Below are positions 25,677 through 33,224 of a stretch of 37,351 nucleotides of DNA, in pieces. Each line of letters opens with the position of its first letter. Within the stretch, counting starts at the first letter, position 1. The stretch comes from Flavobacteriales bacterium. GTDB taxonomy: Bacteria > Bacteroidota > Bacteroidia > Flavobacteriales_D > Parvicellaceae. The stretch lies in NCBI GenBank assembly GCA_024635865.1, contig JAGXIB010000206.1, forward strand, positions 1 to 37,351, written 5' to 3'. The notes below the pieces were generated by a model, which had not been told where the DNA came from, searched no databases, and saw only the letters and a list, made by a program, of their open reading frames with translations. The position numbers and the translations under genes are program-made.

Positions 25677-26351
25677 TTATTCCTTACCACTAATAACGAT
25701 TACAAATTCTCCTTTAGGCGCTTTGATTTCAAAGTGTTTTTTTACTTCGGCTAATGTTCCCCTAGCTGTTTCTTCATAGAGTTTAGAAATTTCTCTCGAT
25801 ACTGAACACTTACGATCTTCTCCAAAAGCTTCAGAAAATTCTGTTAACGCTTTTACTATTCGGTAAGGAGATTCGTAAAAGACCATTGTCTTGGTTTCTT
25901 CAACTAGCGCTTGTATCCTTTTTTGACGTCCTTTTTTATGTGGTAAAAACCCTTCGAAAACAAAACGGTCGCAAGGTAATCCTGAATTAACCAATGCCGG
26001 AACCAATGCCGTTGCTCCTGGTAAAGTTTCTACTTCGATGTCGTTTTCTAAACAGGCCCTAACAAGCAAAAAACCAGGGTCAGAAATTGCAGGAGTACCT
26101 GCATCGCTTACTAAACAAAAAGTAGTGTCGGAAACAGAAAGTTCACTTACTAATTGCTCTACGATATTATGTTCATTGTGTAAATGATAAGAACGTTTAG
26201 GGGTGTTTATCTCTAAATGTTTTAATAATTTTCCAGAAGTTCTAGTGTCTTCAGCTAAGATTAATTCACATTCTTTTAGTGCACGAATTGCTCTTAGTGT
26301 TATGTCTTCTAGATTTCCTATTGGTGTTGGAACAATAATTAGTTTTCCCAT
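25677..26351 (-). CDS. rsmI: 16S rRNA (cytidine1402-2'-O)-methyltransferase
   Basis: The enzyme uses S-adenosylmethionine to 2'-O-methylate C1402 of 16S rRNA in the decoding centre. The TP-methylase fold is clear: GKLIIVPTPIGNLEDITLRA, ILAEDTRTSGKLLKHL, CLVSDAGTPAISDPGFLLV, PGATALVPAL, FVFEGFLPHKKGR and VFYESPYRI. At 224 residues it lacks the short C-terminal extension of the E. coli protein (286 residues), as usual in this phylum. It converges tightly with the upstream membrane protein gene. Confidence 0.95.
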   Translation of the reverse strand: MGKLIIVPTPIGNLEDITLRAIRALKECELILAEDTRTSGKLLKHLEINTPKRSYHLHNEHNIVEQLVSELSVSDTTFCLVSDAGTPAISDPGFLLVRACLENDIEVETLPGATALVPALVNSGLPCDRFVFEGFLPHKKGRQKRIQALVEETKTMVFYESPYRIVKALTEFSEAFGEDRKCSVSREISKLYEETARGTLAEVKKHFEIKAPKGEFVIVISGKE

Positions 26352-26374
26352 AATAGGGGTAAAATTAGTTAAAA

Positions 26375-26393
26375 TTAGCTTCTGATAAGCTAA
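26375..26393. repeat. Inverted repeat upstream of rsmI and of the small membrane ORF
   Basis: TTAGCTT, a CTGAT loop and AAGCTAA form a perfect 7-bp stem. It would fall in the rsmI leader on the minus strand, where TTTTAACT follows it, and upstream of the small ORF on the plus strand. Its role is unknown. Confidence 0.4.
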
Positions 26394-26413
26394 TCAGTAA
26401 TAGATTTTACAAG

Positions 26414-26434
26414 AAGGATGGAAACGGCATCCTT
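26414..26434 (+). promoter_or_regulatory. Hairpin A over the start codon of the small ORF
   Basis: AAGGATG, a 7-nt loop and CATCCTT form a perfect 7-bp stem followed by TTTT. The 5' arm contains the purine-rich pre-start sequence and the ATG at 26418. The shape is terminator-like or start-codon-masking. It shares its loop and part of its 3' arm with hairpin B, so only one can form. Confidence 0.4.
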
Positions 26435-26588
26435 TTTTGGGTTTTCTGCCGTTTCGTTGTTTTGTTTATTAGTTTATTTACTATATTCATTCTTCAATTC
26501 GGTTTCAAAGACTAAAAAAGATAAAGAGGACAGCGTGGTTTGGTGTGAGACAAACTTGCCCAGCAGCCAAGAATTAACAAAAAATTAA
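26418..26588 (+). CDS. Probable small single-pass membrane protein (56 aa, not in ORF track)
   Basis: The frame ATG GAA ACG GCA to TAA encodes 56 residues, too short for the track. It starts METASFFGFSAVSLF and has one strongly hydrophobic segment (about residues 5-27), then a positively and negatively charged linker (KTKKDKED), then SVVWCETNLPSSQ with a single cysteine. AAGAAGG directly precedes the ATG. The hydrophobic-then-charged pattern looks like a real small membrane protein. However, its codons (ACG, TCC, GCC, TCG, CCC, AGC) are richer in G+C than those of its neighbours, and no good promoter is visible, so it may be non-coding. The LVIVD lipoprotein gene follows 50 nt later. No family recognised. 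Confidence 0.42.
   Translation: METASFFGFSAVSLFCLLVYLLYSFFNSVSKTKKDKEDSVVWCETNLPSSQELTKN
26421..26455 (+). promoter_or_regulatory. Hairpin B, alternative to hairpin A
   Basis: GAAACGGCA pairs perfectly with TGCCGTTTC (9 bp, 17-nt loop). The 5' arm covers the loop and first 3'-arm bases of hairpin A, so the two structures are mutually exclusive. B is the longer and more GC-rich stem and leaves the ATG unpaired. Confidence 0.42.
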
Positions 26589-26638
26589 GACTTGGCATTG
26601 TTCTTGTTTTACATGTTTCACATAGAAAAAATACCATT

Positions 26639-27907
26639 ATGAAAAATATTTTACTTTTTACAAGCTTCGTTTTTATTTTGTTTTCTTGTACTAAAACACA
26701 AGGAGATGTCTCCATTACTTACGAAAAAGCAAATGCAGTTTACGGAGACCTAGAGGCCGTTAGAGCACTGCCTCTTATCACAACACAAAAACAATTAGTA
26801 AACCCAGGGAAAGTATATGTTGGAGAAAACTATATCCTAATAGGAGAGGAGGGACAAGGAATTCATATTTTTGATAATGCAAATATGACCAACCCAATTC
26901 GATTATCATTTATTCAGATACCATACAATAGAGAGTTTTACATTAAGGACGATGTTTTATATGCTGAGACACTATACGACTTTATAAAAATAGATATTTC
27001 AGATGTTTATAACCCTGAGTTAATTAGTAGGGCACTAAACGTGTTTGGAACACCATATAAAAATGACAAAGGAGAGTCTTTATTAAGCTTTAATTATGAA
27101 ATAGCGACGGATGTTTTTGAACTAAATAGTCCCGAAGCTAATGAAATAGAAAGAAAAGGAAAGTTGCATTTAGATTATTTAGACAATGTGATTCCTGAGT
27201 CTACAATTCCGTCTTCATTTGCCTCTACCTCTATTGGGTCAGGGTCTATAAATAGAATAGCTGTAGACTACAATCATATCTATGTTTTAGGGGGTAATAC
27301 TTTACATGTTTTAAGCGATAATGGTTTTTCAATGACACATGAAAATGACATTAAATTAGATGATGGGATGGAGACTATTTACTCTGAAAATAATCGTTTG
27401 TATATTGGTTCAGAAACGGCAATGTTGACCTACAGCGTTAACAACCCTAGTAGGCCATCAAGAGTATCTACTTTTGATCATACAGAATCTTGTGACCCTG
27501 TTCTTCCGATAGGAACAAATCTAGCCTATATGACCCTTAGGTCTGTTGGCAATGAAGGGTGTAATGCTAACGGAGAAAATACCTTAACTGTAATTGATTT
27601 AGCAATAGAGCAAGAGCCAGAAAGTCTCCAGGTTATAGAAATGGAAAGCCCATATGGAATGGCAATGTTAGGCTGGTATCTAATTGTAGGGGAAGGGATA
27701 AATGGGATAACTGTTTTTGATGCTTCTAACCCAAGGAATTTAATAGAGCTAGCAAGAATTACAGGTGTTGAAGCTTATGATATCATGCGTCACCCATCTG
27801 ATCCCTATGTTTTAATGACCACTAGTAGCAATGGTTTGGAGCAGTATCAAATAGATTACAACACGTTTGTTTTAACTCCATTGAGTACAGTAAACTACCC
27901 AAACTAA
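26639..27907 (+). CDS. LVIVD-repeat beta-propeller lipoprotein
   Basis: This is a surface or periplasmic lipoprotein of 422 residues. The signal ends at the lipobox cysteine in FILFSCTKTQG. The rest consists of repeats with the LVIVD pattern, for example YILIGEEGQGIHIFDNANMTNP, LYAETLYDFIKIDISD and GWYLIVGEGINGITVFDASNP. These fold as a beta-propeller and probably mediate binding. Its last base is the first base of the next gene (TAATG overlap), so it is translated with the outer-membrane barrel protein that follows. Function is unknown. Confidence 0.85.
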   Translation: MKNILLFTSFVFILFSCTKTQGDVSITYEKANAVYGDLEAVRALPLITTQKQLVNPGKVYVGENYILIGEEGQGIHIFDNANMTNPIRLSFIQIPYNREFYIKDDVLYAETLYDFIKIDISDVYNPELISRALNVFGTPYKNDKGESLLSFNYEIATDVFELNSPEANEIERKGKLHLDYLDNVIPESTIPSSFASTSIGSGSINRIAVDYNHIYVLGGNTLHVLSDNGFSMTHENDIKLDDGMETIYSENNRLYIGSETAMLTYSVNNPSRPSRVSTFDHTESCDPVLPIGTNLAYMTLRSVGNEGCNANGENTLTVIDLAIEQEPESLQVIEMESPYGMAMLGWYLIVGEGINGITVFDASNPRNLIELARITGVEAYDIMRHPSDPYVLMTTSSNGLEQYQIDYNTFVLTPLSTVNYPN

Positions 27908-28572
27908 TGAACGGTAAACGATACATCATTTTATTTGTTTTACTTCCTTTTTTTAGTTGGTCTAATGTTACGATTAGTTCAATTAATGGAGAAGGGGATA
28001 AGCCAATTGTTCAGCCTTTAAAGACAAGCTTTTTAAGCAATACATTATATGAGGATGGTGGACGTCTGATTAATTTTAACCATCGTGCTTATTTAAGCTT
28101 TGGTCTCCGAAACTTTATGCTGGACTACCAAGCGACAGTTCAATTAAAAAATTGGGCAGAAATAGGTTTAGGAGTTGGCTACCATCGTAACAATGTAAAG
28201 TTTTATTCTGCTTCTGACCAACATAAAATTTCGATTTCATCTTTACCGACTTATGCTACTATTACTCTTTACCCATACCATGACGACAATAGAGCTTTTT
28301 ATATAAAAGGAAACTATGGTTTTGTAAATAACTTGAGCGGGAAGAAAAATCAAAATGACGATTCATTACAAGGCAATATAATGCAAGCAGGAATTGGATA
28401 TAAGCAGTTTAGTTCTTCTATAGATCGTTATTGGTTTGTAGAACTGTCTCAATATTCTTCTATGGGGAAAGGAACGTTTAAAGATCCTGAAACCTATAGT
28501 GCAGAAACAGATTATAATTTACAGTTTTATGGAATTATATTGTCTGTGGGGATTAATTTGAATAAGTTTTAA
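27907..28572 (+). CDS. Predicted outer-membrane beta-barrel protein
   Basis: This is a 221-residue exported protein. It starts with a signal peptide (YIILFVLLPFFSWSNV) and continues with alternating amphipathic strands (RAYLSFGLRNFMLDYQATV, WAEIGLGVGYHRNN, AFYIKGNYGFVNN, QAGIGYKQF) to a strand-like C-terminus (GIILSVGINLNKF). This pattern fits an 8- to 10-stranded barrel, but I do not recognise a named family. It overlaps the LVIVD lipoprotein gene by 1 nt, so the two proteins may form a pair at the outer membrane. Its stop codon abuts the stop of the convergent DUF5677-like gene with no spacer. Confidence 0.75.
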   Translation: MNGKRYIILFVLLPFFSWSNVTISSINGEGDKPIVQPLKTSFLSNTLYEDGGRLINFNHRAYLSFGLRNFMLDYQATVQLKNWAEIGLGVGYHRNNVKFYSASDQHKISISSLPTYATITLYPYHDDNRAFYIKGNYGFVNNLSGKKNQNDDSLQGNIMQAGIGYKQFSSSIDRYWFVELSQYSSMGKGTFKDPETYSAETDYNLQFYGIILSVGINLNKF

Positions 28573-29235
28573 TTAAAGGTTTATTTTTTGACTTATAATG
28601 TTTATAACCTCTTTTAAACGAGTTTCTACTAGATCTAAGTACTCTTCATAATCCTTGATTTTTGGTTTTGCCAAATGATTTAAAATTACTGAGGAATTAT
28701 TTATAGGAGTTAGAAATCTTTTTTCAATTTGGGAAATAGAATTATGAGAAAAAGAACAAAGCTCATTATAGGTAGTTTGGTAAAGTAATAATAAGTCAAG
28801 GTTATTAAATTTTTCTTTATAATCAAGTGCTAATGGCAATGCTGTTAATTTTCTTTCATTAATCTCATTCTTTAGCATCAAAACTCTTGATTTTATTTCT
28901 TGATTTTCAATAGGATTTGAAGGCGAAGAAATTGTATTTAGTTTATTTAATTCAAAATTAAGGTCTTTAATAATATAGTTGTTGATATATGAAGGTTCCT
29001 TAAGGAGAGTTTTTAAATCAATGTAAGTTTCTAAGAAGGTTCTGACTAAAATCGGAGTGTTTCTAAGTTTATTATGTTTAATTAGAAAATAAATATTTTC
29101 TGAAATATCATATAATGATAAAAAGTATAAGTAGTAAAGGAAGTCTTCATGATTACTTACTTTAGGTATTTTATCTACTAATTTATCAGCTTCTTTTAAA
29201 ATATTTGAAAGAGATTCTATTTTTGAATGTTGCAT
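28573..29235 (-). CDS. DUF5677-like protein, function unknown
   Basis: This is a 220-residue, helix-rich protein without signal peptide or membrane segment. The order of motifs fits DUF5677-type proteins: NTPILVRTFLETYIDLKTLL in the N-terminal half and TTYNELCSFSHNSISQIEKR in the C-terminal half, with conserved Arg, Glu and His residues. Such proteins occur sporadically and often next to mobile or defence genes, but no activity is established to my knowledge. It is more AT-rich than its neighbours and stops exactly where the convergent barrel gene stops. A 42-aa lipoprotein gene lies 12 nt upstream on the same strand. Confidence 0.65.
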   Translation of the reverse strand: MQHSKIESLSNILKEADKLVDKIPKVSNHEDFLYYLYFLSLYDISENIYFLIKHNKLRNTPILVRTFLETYIDLKTLLKEPSYINNYIIKDLNFELNKLNTISSPSNPIENQEIKSRVLMLKNEINERKLTALPLALDYKEKFNNLDLLLLYQTTYNELCSFSHNSISQIEKRFLTPINNSSVILNHLAKPKIKDYEEYLDLVETRLKEVINIISQKINL

Positions 29236-29247
29236 TTTTTTTAACTT

Positions 29248-29376
29248 TTACATTGTCCCCATCCTTGTCTTCGCCCCTTTTCTTCCATCGCATTTACGTG
29301 GTGTTTTTTTTGTTGCGCTACAAGAAGCTAAAAACAAAACAACTAATCCGAATACTATTCCTTTTTTAACGTTCAT
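29248..29376 (-). CDS. Small lipoprotein (42 aa, not in ORF track)
   Basis: Read on the minus strand from ATG at 29376, this gives a 42-residue lipoprotein precursor. The signal MNVKKGIVFGLVVLFLASC has a basic start, a hydrophobic core and a good lipobox (LASC, Cys19). The mature part is only 24 residues, strongly basic, with one further cysteine (CDGRKGAKTRMGTM at the end). It sits between the 3' end of the TonB receptor operon and the DUF5677-like gene, with 12 nt to the latter. Tiny basic lipoproteins are frequent in Bacteroidota; the function is unknown. The lipoprotein signal makes a chance ORF unlikely. Confidence 0.72.
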   Translation of the reverse strand: MNVKKGIVFGLVVLFLASCSATKKTPRKCDGRKGAKTRMGTM

Positions 29377-29434
29377 AAGCAATGATTTTGAATTGAGTAT
29401 ACCTTAAAGAGAAGTAAAAAGTTACAGAGAGGCT

Positions 29435-31858
29435 TTATACTCTCAATTGCAAAGTCAAAAAGTAATTGCGGGGAGCTGATGGTATAATTCCAGGGCCAGG
29501 GTATGCCGTTGCTCTACGAGTAAAATAAATACTATTAGTCAGGTTGTTTATTCCTGTTTCAAGCTGTAGCATTTTCCACTTGTATTTTACCGACCAGTCT
29601 ACAATCGAATAAGCAGGGATTAGACCGTTTACCGCATTAGCCTGTTGTAAGGTATTGGTAGCATCAGAAAAGTGCTCTGAAGTATAAGAATATTGAAATT
29701 GTGTACTAAAATTACCATAACCAACCCGAAGGCCAGTTTTAAAAGTGAATTCTGGCACCAACTCTACTTTTTTATTATTGAAAGCTGGCTCTAAGGAGCT
29801 GACATATTTAGCATCTGTAAAAGCTGTGTTTACAAATGTTCTAACAGACAGTTTTGAGGTGTCGTTAATCAATAGCTTCCACCAATCAATAGCGATCATT
29901 CCTTCCACTCCTTTGGTGACAGATTTAGAAATGTTTGTTCTGTATTGGTAGACATTAAATAAAACAGGGTCAGTTTGTATCGCTGTTCCAATACGGTTAT
30001 CATACGAAAGTAAAAACAAAGAAATATCATAGTTAATTTTGTTTCCAACTAACCCTCTAACTCCTAAGTCAAAATTATAGCCTTTTTCATCCTCTAGGTT
30101 GGGATCTATTTTAAAATTAGGGTTTTGAATTTGCATATCGGTAAAGTTTATGCTTCGGTAATTTTGAGAAGCGTTGGCATAAACCTCTAATGTGTCACTT
30201 TGTTTATAGTTTAAGCCTAAGCCTCCAATAACAAAAGAACGATTGTTAGATTGAGTCTCAGTAACTTTCTCATCAAAAACAACATTCCCAGCCAAGTCAG
30301 TTACGGTGTTTCTATACCAACCATTGGCATTAGTGTTTATAGATTCAAATCGGACACCAGGAGTAATACTAAAGTGATTGGTTAATGCAAAAATGTGTTC
30401 TATGAAAGCAGAAATATTCTGGCTTGGAAATTCATAATCAGAACCTTCTACGTAGTTAGGGTTGAGGTATTCAAAATTGGGTTGATCGGTGCTGTCTGCC
30501 AACCCTTGCATACTATGGTTGTATCCTTTGTAATACCTAAAGCCAGTAACAAATGCCCAAATATTATCCTTTACCGTATAGGTTTTAAGAAACCTGGTTT
30601 CATTTCCAAAATTCATAAACTCTCCCAAAATATAATCACGTTCTTGTAAGGGGTCAATCCTGTTTATTTGTTCTAAAACACCTAACGCTTTTCTGTTGGC
30701 AATTAAACCAAAGAATCTACTGTTGATTCGAGCTGAAGAATTAAATTCATGGTCGAATTGAAAAGCCGCTAAATTCCAATCGACTTGAAACCAGTTTCTA
30801 GTTCTGTAAGAGGTGTCAGGGTTAGTGTTAAATTGTAAGTCAGTTAACCCACCAGGTTGGTGAGCTAAATAACTCATCTTAGTGAATTCAATATTAGCGC
30901 TTGTTTTCTCACTGAATTTATATTGTGCATTGATGCCAATAGCATTTACATCAAATTCAGAATTAGGTCTAAAATCATTCCCTTTTTTGTATTGAGCATA
31001 GGCATAATAGTTCCATTTTTTTGTGCTTCCTCCTAGCTCTAAAAATGTATTTGATAACCCAAAAGAACCATTGGTTTGTCTTAAAGTCGCTTCTAGTTTT
31101 TTTTCTTCATTTCCTGTTTTCAAAACAAAGTTTAATAACCCACCAAATTGAGTTCCGAATTGTAAGGCAGCAGCACCTCTAATCAGTTGTATTTTTTTGA
31201 CAGCCTCTGTTGGTGGAATGTAATAGGTTTCTGGATAGCCCAATGCATCCGCACTTATGTCATAGCCGTTTTGTCGCGTATTATAATTAGAAGTTCTGCT
31301 GGGGTTCAAGCCTCTTCCTCCGATACCTAATTGAATACCAGCTCCATCACTTTCCCAGATATTTAATCCAGGTATTTGGGCGTAAATTTGCCTCCCTTGG
31401 TTGACAGCTTTATTTCCGCCTGTTTGTTCAATGTCTATGACTTCGTTTTTTTTCCCTTGACTTATTAAAACTCCTTCGATTGGTCGCATCCGCTTAGTCG
31501 CCCCCACACCATTTTTTTTATTTCCTGACACATCGACACCTTCAAGATTGTATGCTAACTCTTTTAATGTTGCATTTACTTTGGTGTTTGACTTGTTAAT
31601 GGTAACCGTCACTTTTTTCTGTTCGAAGCCCAAGGTGTAATAAATGACTTCGTATTTTCCAAAAGGAATAGAATCTGTTTTATAATTCCCTTGAATATCA
31701 GAATAATAAGTTTTTCGGAGAGAAGAAATACTAATCACCTTTTTATCCTCAAGTGCTTTACTTTTTGTTTTAATGACTCCGGAAAGAATTCCTTTATTTT
31801 GTGCAAAAGAAACTATGCTAATGAAAGCGAACAAGTATAAGGTTAGAAACTTATTCAT
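29435..31858 (-). CDS. FecA-like TonB-dependent outer-membrane receptor
   Basis: This is an outer-membrane transporter of 807 residues from ATG at 31858; the track start adds 16 non-signal residues. Signal peptide MNKFLTLYLFAFISIVSFAQ, then a carboxypeptidase-regulatory-like domain (about 20-105), a plug (IQLGIGGRGLNPSRTSNY, IQLIRGAAALQFGTQFGG) and a barrel ending NYFLTLQLRV. The LRGAAALQFG-type plug and overall shape resemble the FecA/ferric-siderophore receptor group. It is the last gene of the operon with DUF4856, imelysin and HTTM proteins, overlapping the HTTM stop by 8 nt. Iron (perhaps as a chelate or haem-like compound) is the most likely cargo, inferred from this context; no Fur box was found. 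Confidence 0.92.
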   Translation of the reverse strand: MNKFLTLYLFAFISIVSFAQNKGILSGVIKTKSKALEDKKVISISSLRKTYYSDIQGNYKTDSIPFGKYEVIYYTLGFEQKKVTVTINKSNTKVNATLKELAYNLEGVDVSGNKKNGVGATKRMRPIEGVLISQGKKNEVIDIEQTGGNKAVNQGRQIYAQIPGLNIWESDGAGIQLGIGGRGLNPSRTSNYNTRQNGYDISADALGYPETYYIPPTEAVKKIQLIRGAAALQFGTQFGGLLNFVLKTGNEEKKLEATLRQTNGSFGLSNTFLELGGSTKKWNYYAYAQYKKGNDFRPNSEFDVNAIGINAQYKFSEKTSANIEFTKMSYLAHQPGGLTDLQFNTNPDTSYRTRNWFQVDWNLAAFQFDHEFNSSARINSRFFGLIANRKALGVLEQINRIDPLQERDYILGEFMNFGNETRFLKTYTVKDNIWAFVTGFRYYKGYNHSMQGLADSTDQPNFEYLNPNYVEGSDYEFPSQNISAFIEHIFALTNHFSITPGVRFESINTNANGWYRNTVTDLAGNVVFDEKVTETQSNNRSFVIGGLGLNYKQSDTLEVYANASQNYRSINFTDMQIQNPNFKIDPNLEDEKGYNFDLGVRGLVGNKINYDISLFLLSYDNRIGTAIQTDPVLFNVYQYRTNISKSVTKGVEGMIAIDWWKLLINDTSKLSVRTFVNTAFTDAKYVSSLEPAFNNKKVELVPEFTFKTGLRVGYGNFSTQFQYSYTSEHFSDATNTLQQANAVNGLIPAYSIVDWSVKYKWKMLQLETGINNLTNSIYFTRRATAYPGPGIIPSAPRNYFLTLQLRV

Positions 31859-33203
31859 AAGGTAAAATCCATTTCTTTGAAGCAAACCCTCTTTTTTCTT
31901 TCGCAAGGTCTACGTTTGGCTCTATAAACATTCTACTTCCTTTGTTAAACAGAGCGACTTTAACCGAACCATAAACTTCGGGGACTTCTATTTTTTGGGT
32001 TTTTCCATCTAACTCATAAGTATAATTTTTGTATTGGTCTCTAAGGTAATGAGCATATTGTAAAATCATATCGGGCTGTGTAGCCATCATTTTCTCTTGT
32101 TGTGGTGTTAAGTAGTCCGAATTGTTTATAATTAAGTTGCTATTGGTCTCTGGGTCTTTTACTTTAAACTCAGCATAACCAGCTTTTTCTATAAGCATCA
32201 CTCGCCAACTAAAACGATAGCCTTGTTCTGTCCAAAAAAGGTCACCACTGTATAGTAAATATCGAAAAGGGACGAAGACTTGAATGGTAATAAAAAGGAG
32301 GATTATAATTTTTGTGCTTTTTTTAACGGGTCTAGTCTTTTTTAAAATGACTGGACTTGACTTCCCAGAGTTAATAAAAGCTAACAGTCGCCTATGAAAG
32401 TTCGTAGAAAAGAAGATGGTAGTGCTCAAGATCATTACAAAAGGAAACACTCCAATTGGAAACATAGCAGCTGTAATGACATGAAAAAAAACAACCACGA
32501 CATAACCATAAACTCTTAACCGCTTGTTGAATAAAACAAAAGGAATACAAAGGTCAAATAACATTCCTCCCCAGCTAAAAAGGTATGCAGTAAGGTCATA
32601 GTGCATTAGAGACCCAATGACAGGTAAGTCGGTTTGGTGTTTTAACCAGTTGGTTAATGGTTGAGCTTCAATTAGCCAGTGATAATTTATTTTAGCAATG
32701 CCTGCAAAAAAATAGACCATCCCTAACTGTAGCTTAACGCTGTTAATCGTCCAACTTGGAACGGTGAGTTTTTCTTTAACAATTTTAAAGTAAACATCAA
32801 GCGAAAAGTATCTGTTTGCAGGCAAGAAAATTAAAATAAAACTGACCAGACTAATAAAATAATAATGGTTTAAGTAATTTGTTTTATCTATTAATTCGAC
32901 ATAAGTAAATAAAGTAAAGTAGGAAATGGTTGCTATTCTATAAAACCCTCCCAAGGCGATTAGTAGACTAGACAAGAGCAATAGTATAAACACCGTATTC
33001 ATTCCCACTTCCCCCAAAGGTTTTACCCAATCAAAACCATAATAAGTAAAGAAGTAGGTAGGCTTTACATATAGGTCGTAAACCCAACCTTTAAATAGAA
33101 AACGAGCTGTACTAAAGAATAACAATAAACCAAAAAGAATCCTGAAAACTACTAAAGGAGCAATGTCTTTCTCTGAGTTAAAGAATTTTTTTAATAAGCG
33201 CAT
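31851..33203 (-). CDS. HTTM domain membrane protein (vitamin K-dependent gamma-carboxylase-like)
   Basis: This is a 450-residue inner-membrane protein. The first ~290 residues contain six to eight hydrophobic segments of the HTTM family (VVFRILFGLLLFFSTARFLF, ATISYFTLFTYVELIDKTNYLNHYYF, LGMVYFFAGIAKINYHWL, YVVVVFFHVITAAMFPIGVFPF). The C-terminal ~130 residues (TEQGYRFSWRVMLIEKAGYAEFKVKDP) correspond to the lumenal beta domain of gamma-carboxylases. In animals this fold carboxylates glutamates using vitamin K; the bacterial reaction is mostly unknown. The gene lies between imelysin and a TonB receptor, 21 nt from the former and overlapping the latter, so it is a real part of the uptake system. 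Confidence 0.88.
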   Translation of the reverse strand: MRLLKKFFNSEKDIAPLVVFRILFGLLLFFSTARFLFKGWVYDLYVKPTYFFTYYGFDWVKPLGEVGMNTVFILLLLSSLLIALGGFYRIATISYFTLFTYVELIDKTNYLNHYYFISLVSFILIFLPANRYFSLDVYFKIVKEKLTVPSWTINSVKLQLGMVYFFAGIAKINYHWLIEAQPLTNWLKHQTDLPVIGSLMHYDLTAYLFSWGGMLFDLCIPFVLFNKRLRVYGYVVVVFFHVITAAMFPIGVFPFVMILSTTIFFSTNFHRRLLAFINSGKSSPVILKKTRPVKKSTKIIILLFITIQVFVPFRYLLYSGDLFWTEQGYRFSWRVMLIEKAGYAEFKVKDPETNSNLIINNSDYLTPQQEKMMATQPDMILQYAHYLRDQYKNYTYELDGKTQKIEVPEVYGSVKVALFNKGSRMFIEPNVDLAKEKRGFASKKWILPYE

Positions 33204-33224
33204 TTTTATTTATTTCAGACAAAA

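Noticed and set aside
26352-26638. Remnant of an insertion sequence in the long intergenic gap
   Set aside because: The inverted repeats are short and nested at one spot, with no transposase fragment or target duplication visible.
29422-29442. Terminator at the end of the TonB receptor operon
   Set aside because: GAGAG and CTCTC flank the stop codon region, but the stem is only 5 bp and the following T-run is displaced, so it is not convincing.
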